Assembly (NCBI GenBank): GCA_910578565.1
Contig: CAJTQF010000001.1
Location: 248,001-312,000 of the forward strand
Length of the DNA stretch: 64,000 nucleotides
Direction of reading: 5' to 3'
DNA from: an uncultured Christensenella sp.
Lineage (GTDB): Bacteria > Bacillota > Clostridia > Christensenellales > Borkfalkiaceae
The position numbers were made by a program, and so were the translations under genes. The notes under the pieces are model-generated. The model was not told where the DNA came from. It saw only the letters and a program-made list of their open reading frames with translations, and ran no database searches. This document shows, one piece after another, positions 60,484 through 64,000 of this stretch; position 1 is the first letter of the stretch; every line of letters starts with the position of its first letter.

Positions 60484-61267
60484 AATAGTCGTTTTTAATT
60501 TGCTGCGCGTAGTAGTGTATGAATTCCGTAATCGTGGGCGCGCCCCTGTCGGGATTGATTTTTGCGGTGTAGTGCTGTAATAATACGTTTATGTCGGTTG
60601 TCTTCCAGGTGCGGTCAATTGCGTTTTGCATAGCGCGTTCCACGCTGTTTTCCGTCTTTCTGTGCATTTCTCCGATAACGCTGCAAATGCGCGTAACGGG
60701 TTCGTTAACGGTAATGCATATCGCGTCAATCAGATACTGGTAGCCCATAGACTTCTGGCTTATGCCAACGGCGTTCAGTTCGGCGCAAATACGTCTTTGT
60801 ATACGCTTTGCCGACTGAGTGGGAGACTCGTCTTCATTCTGCGCGTCGCTTTGCGACCTGCGTTTTAAAATTACGGATTTGGCTATTTTTAAAAATTCCA
60901 AAACTTTACCGCCCGAGTAATCCTGCTGGTTTTTCGTCATTATGTAGTCGGCGCCCAGCTCTCTTGCGATATCGTGGGTCACGCTGCTTATATTGTTTGT
61001 GGTTACAAGTATAAAGGGGATAAGTTTAAGATGCACGCCTTGCAAACGCTTTAAAAAGTCCAGACCGTCGCCGCCGCCGTTATGTAGTTCAAGGTCAAGA
61101 ATAACCGCGTCGGGTTTGGCGTCCATAACGTATTGCAGCGCCCGCGTGGAGTTGTTGGTTATGCCTATAATTACAAATTCGTTGGGGTCGTCGTCTACCG
61201 CGTTTATTATCTCTTTGCAATCGTTCTGGTCGTCTTCAACTAAAAGTATTTCTAATTTTCTATCCAT
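60482..61267 (-). CDS. Spo0A-like response regulator
   Basis: The 261-residue protein has a receiver domain (acidic pocket EDD at 11-13, phospho-acceptor Asp58 in VILDLEL, Lys112). A C-terminal domain from about residue 158 resembles the Spo0A DNA-binding domain: GISQKSMGYQYLIDAI, TENSVERAMQNAIDRTW and GAPTITEFIHYYAQQI. Regulators paired with AgrC-like kinases normally carry LytTR domains, so this pairing is unusual. It is not Spo0A itself: the receiver is divergent. AAAGGAG precedes the ATG. Confidence 0.85.
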   Translation of the reverse strand: MDRKLEILLVEDDQNDCKEIINAVDDDPNEFVIIGITNNSTRALQYVMDAKPDAVILDLELHNGGGDGLDFLKRLQGVHLKLIPFILVTTNNISSVTHDIARELGADYIMTKNQQDYSGGKVLEFLKIAKSVILKRRSQSDAQNEDESPTQSAKRIQRRICAELNAVGISQKSMGYQYLIDAICITVNEPVTRICSVIGEMHRKTENSVERAMQNAIDRTWKTTDINVLLQHYTAKINPDRGAPTITEFIHYYAQQIKNDY

Positions 61268-61366
61268 AGTGTGGCTCCTTTATCCACATCTTACTACAAA
61301 TTCCCACATAAATCAACAAAATTGTACCGCTAAAAACATATTGCTTTTTTAACATCTTTTTGTGAA

Positions 61367-61372
61367 TATAAT
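61367..61372 (+). promoter_or_regulatory. -10 element for the metalloprotease gene
   Basis: TATAAT lies about 50 bp upstream of the ATG. A TTGCTT at 61341 is a poorly spaced -35. Confidence 0.4.
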
Positions 61373-61423
61373 AATGATTTAGCTATCATAGCGATTAATA
61401 ATAAAAACAAAGGAAAGATATTT

Positions 61424-62059
61424 ATGGAAAAAACTTCACTTAATGCTGTTAACAGATACATTAAAAGACTAGTAATTTGTTTTATAATTGTGTTTGGCGT
61501 AATTTTGATTTTTGCTTTGACAGGCTGTTCTTCCAGGGATAAGAAAAAATTTTGGGAAAAATACGGAAAAGACAAAGCATATAATAAATCAGAACACAGT
61601 GTATTGTTAAATGCCCCTGACACTTTTGCTTATTATATTGATAGCTCTGTTTCCGGTAACTATTTGACCGCCGTGAAATATGCTATTTCAAAGGCGAACA
61701 GCTTAACAGGAAATGTTAAAGTTTCGACGACTACCGACTCCGGCTCAAATTTTGTAATTAAAGTTGCGAATATGGGAAAAAACGGGATGAATGCAATTAA
61801 CGAGTATTATTTCTTGCCTGATACGGGTGAAATAATCGAGAGTATAATAACATTAAACGCTTACTATATGAAAAATTTTAGCCTTGACGACATAAAACAT
61901 GTAGCACTGCACGAGATTGGTCATACTTTTGGATTGATTGATTTAAAAAATTCTGCTGTAAAACCTTACAGTATAATGTATTATCGCTCTTCTTCTTATA
62001 ATTTTGTCGAATATCAGGAATTTGACGTGGCAAATATAACTTGGTATTACGGTGAATAA
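61424..62059 (+). CDS. Snapalysin-like zinc metalloprotease lipoprotein
   Basis: The 211-residue protein has a membrane/lipoprotein signal (FALTGC, Cys35) and the extended zinc motif HEIGHTFGLID, with His163, Glu164, His167, Gly170 and Asp173 as a third ligand. The downstream SIMYY resembles the Met-turn. HExxHxxGxxD with Asp is typical of snapalysins, small secreted proteases of Gram-positive bacteria. It is divergent from the response regulator, so it may process or degrade the nearby peptide (inference). Confidence 0.8.
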   Translation: MEKTSLNAVNRYIKRLVICFIIVFGVILIFALTGCSSRDKKKFWEKYGKDKAYNKSEHSVLLNAPDTFAYYIDSSVSGNYLTAVKYAISKANSLTGNVKVSTTTDSGSNFVIKVANMGKNGMNAINEYYFLPDTGEIIESIITLNAYYMKNFSLDDIKHVALHEIGHTFGLIDLKNSAVKPYSIMYYRSSSYNFVEYQEFDVANITWYYGE

Positions 62060-62086
62060 ATTTTGGACAGTATATGAATAAGTTAT

Positions 62087-62120
62087 AAGGATAGGTTAAA
62101 GATTTTATTAACCTATCTTT
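62087..62120 (+). terminator. Hairpin after the metalloprotease gene
   Basis: GATAGGTTAA and TTAACCTATC form a perfect 10-bp stem followed by a short T-run. Confidence 0.6.
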
Positions 62121-62179
62121 AATATTACGTTAGACTTTTACTTTAATATCGGATATTATAGGTAAGCGGGGGAAAATTG

Positions 62180-64000
62180 ATGATAAAATTAATTGATGTA
62201 CATAAAGAATATACCGTTTCGGATAACAATAAAATTTTTGCATTGGATAAAATTAATTTATCGATTGATGGAAACGGATTTATTGCAATAGTAGGTAAAA
62301 GCGGTAGCGGAAAAACATCTTTATTAAATATTTTGGGCGGATTGGATAAGCCTACGTCAGGAAACATTGAAATTAATGATGAAATTCTGAATTATAGTAA
62401 TAGCAGACAACTTGACCTTTATAGAAACTACACCGTCAGTTTTGTGTTTCAGGATTTTAATTTGCTTGAAGATTATTCGATTTTTGACAATGTTAAACTC
62501 GGAATTAAAATTCAAGGAGTTAAAAATGCCTGCGCCGAAGAAATGATTAAAAAATCCCTTAAACAAGTCGGACTTGAAGGTTTTGAAAAAAGAAAGATAT
62601 CTACTTTGTCAGGCGGACAAAAGCAAAGAGTAGCTATCGCCAGGGCTTTGTGTAAAGAAAGCGATATGGTTTTATGTGACGAGCCTACCGGTAATTTAGA
62701 CGGTAATACCACCGATGAGATTTTTAGCGTTATAAAGTCTTTGTCCGCAAAGCGTGTTTTTATTGTAGTTACCCATGATGAAGAAAACGCCTTAAAATAT
62801 GCTGACCGCATAATCAAAATTTCAGACGGAAAAATTATAGATGATTTTGCTGTAACACCGACTGAAAAAAGTAAAATTGAGTGTCGGACAGATAATACTG
62901 TCGAAGGGAGAAAGAGAGAGAAAAAGACATATGGATTAGGAGCGCTTAATTGCCTTCAAATGGTAAAACACAATATAGCTCATTTTGCTTTTTCCAGCGC
63001 TGCAATGTTTTTACTGTTAACTATTTGTTTTACATTGATTACCGCCTTTTTCGCTTTGTCTCAATACAATGAAAGGGACGCCTTTTTAAACACTTTAAAA
63101 ACAAATAGTCAATATTTATTATCGGTTACTAAATATGTAGATAAAGTTATTACTTATCCAAGCGGCAATAAGTCTTATGGATATAAAGCGGCTTATGATT
63201 TGGCAAAAGAAAGCGATTTGGATTATTTGAAAACCGAGTTGCCGACGTCTGTAGGTATATATCCGTCGTACGGTTTTGTTAAACCCTTTACCGATTTTAA
63301 AGACGTTGAGCTTAAAATTAACTCCGATTCGGGTTACGCGTATGCTATTAAAGAAGCTATTGCAATAGATGATTTCAAAAGTTTTTGTCTTCCGCTGTTG
63401 TCCGGCGTTTATCCCAAAGAAGAGTATGACATTTTAATTTATGATTATATGGCGGCGTCTTTGGTGGAACAAGGTATATTTGACGGAAGTATCGATTCCG
63501 TTGCCGGTGCTGTTATTACAGATTCTGTTAACGGAATAAGTTTGAGAATAAGCGGGATTCTGAAAAGTCAATATAAAAATTATATAGGAATATCTAAGGA
63601 ATCTACGAATTATGATTTTGCAGTAGCTTATTTGTCCGAATTGAAAGCCATATTTTGTTATCCTTCTTTGATTGAACAAATCGAAGAACAGGACTATATG
63701 TCGATTTTAGACAGCAGCATAGTTAGCTATTCAGATAAAGGTGAGAACAGATTAAAACTTAATGCAACAAAAATAAAAGACATCGATGTAAGAGATTTGG
63801 ATTTATATGTTACTGCATCGGATTTTGAAAGTAATAACGGCATTATTATAAGTATTGATACTCTGACAAAAATTCTTAATACGACTGTTGATGATATTAC
63901 GCCTGACGCGGCTTTGGATTTTATAGAAAGCCATATGGTGGAATTTAAGACTATCTATAATGACGCCGGACTGTATCCAATGCAAAATTATTTAATCACA
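62180..64000 (+). CDS. ABC transporter with fused ATPase and FtsX-like permease, 5' part
   Basis: The frame is open from ATG 62180 to the window end (607 codons), so the C-terminus is missing. The first 230 residues form an ATPase (Walker A GKSGSGKT at 39-46, LSGGQKQR near 142, Walker B VLCDEPTGNLD). After a charged linker a membrane segment (about 267-294) and an extracytoplasmic MacB/FtsX-like domain follow. Fusions of this kind occur in Gram-positive peptide-handling or resistance transporters. Proximity to the peptide/kinase locus suggests peptide export or sensing, but no link is proven. Confidence 0.85.
   Translation, partial: MIKLIDVHKEYTVSDNNKIFALDKINLSIDGNGFIAIVGKSGSGKTSLLNILGGLDKPTSGNIEINDEILNYSNSRQLDLYRNYTVSFVFQDFNLLEDYSIFDNVKLGIKIQGVKNACAEEMIKKSLKQVGLEGFEKRKISTLSGGQKQRVAIARALCKESDMVLCDEPTGNLDGNTTDEIFSVIKSLSAKRVFIVVTHDEENALKYADRIIKISDGKIIDDFAVTPTEKSKIECRTDNTVEGRKREKKTYGLGALNCLQMVKHNIAHFAFSSAAMFLLLTICFTLITAFFALSQYNERDAFLNTLKTNSQYLLSVTKYVDKVITYPSGNKSYGYKAAYDLAKESDLDYLKTELPTSVGIYPSYGFVKPFTDFKDVELKINSDSGYAYAIKEAIAIDDFKSFCLPLLSGVYPKEEYDILIYDYMAASLVEQGIFDGSIDSVAGAVITDSVNGISLRISGILKSQYKNYIGISKESTNYDFAVAYLSELKAIFCYPSLIEQIEEQDYMSILDSSIVSYSDKGENRLKLNATKIKDIDVRDLDLYVTASDFESNNGIIISIDTLTKILNTTVDDITPDAALDFIESHMVEFKTIYNDAGLYPMQNYLIT

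Noticed and set aside
61280..61288. Perfect DnaA box TTATCCACA upstream of the Spo0A-like regulator
   Set aside because: It is a single box with no cluster. A 9-mer is expected by chance about once in two windows of this size counting both strands.
1..64000. CRISPR array or insertion sequence with transposase
   Set aside because: I saw no regular direct repeat-spacer pattern and no DDE or IS200-type transposase frame. The only recombinases are the two damaged serine recombinases.

Overview
The window looks like chromosome of a Gram-positive bacterium of the Bacillota, most likely an uncultured gut member of the class Clostridia. The grounds are the gene content (VanW-type protein, Spo0A-like output domain, rubrerythrin, DUF58/MoxR/vWA cluster, BspA-like leucine-rich lipoprotein, rhamnoside catabolism) and the Firmicutes-type ribosome binding sites and promoters. 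I cannot name a genus from sequence alone.

Region 1 (1-15,900) is a housekeeping core. A HEAT-like gene tail is followed by mnmG and dnaA on the minus strand. They diverge from a plus-strand run of recF, a PHP phosphoesterase and a vanW-family gene, then plsX-rnc-smc-ftsY and a hexapeptide acetyltransferase. A rubrerythrin gene with two overlapping mini-genes lies on the minus strand, and tRNA-Leu(UAG) closes the region.

Region 2 (about 15,865-32,750) is a complete rhamnoside utilisation locus: a divergent AraC regulator, two GH3 beta-glycosidases (one circularly permuted), a GPH sugar symporter with a long coiled-coil tail, a GH78 rhamnosidase, an esterase, methylglyoxal synthase, rhaB, rhaA, rhaD and fucO. 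The glycosidases show no signal peptide, so intact small glycosides are probably imported and cut inside the cell. Rhamnose would then run through rhamnulose-1-phosphate to DHAP and lactaldehyde and on to 1,2-propanediol. The locus lies between inverted copies of a 19-bp sequence that starts 3 bp after the tRNA-Leu gene.

Region 3 (about 32,750-42,650) is a mobile-element graveyard with cargo. It holds a frameshifted large serine recombinase, a lipoprotein cassette between 23-bp direct repeats, a MarR plus two-radical-SAM module with Com-like zinc ribbons, and a cluster of hairpins whose loops carry the NANTATTAC nonanucleotide of rolling-circle origins. It also holds a 2-kb segment bounded by about 88-bp inverted repeats (HEAT-like protein and CPBP protease) beside a second recombinase remnant, and a BspA-like lipoprotein.

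Region 4 (42,900-58,870) has a YcxB-like protein, a MacB-type ABC transporter, a zinc-ribbon membrane protein, and a MoxR-DUF58-vWA-vWA operon ending in two lipoproteins.

Region 5 (58,870-64,000) is a putative peptide signalling locus. An AgrC-like GHKL kinase and a Spo0A-like response regulator flank a 17-residue Trp-rich peptide gene that has its own promoter, a strong Shine-Dalgarno and a terminator. A snapalysin-like metalloprotease and an ATPase-permease fusion that runs off the window follow.

The strongest candidates for something undescribed are the peptide/kinase/Spo0A-like trio, the nonanucleotide hairpin cluster and the recombinase-adjacent cassettes.
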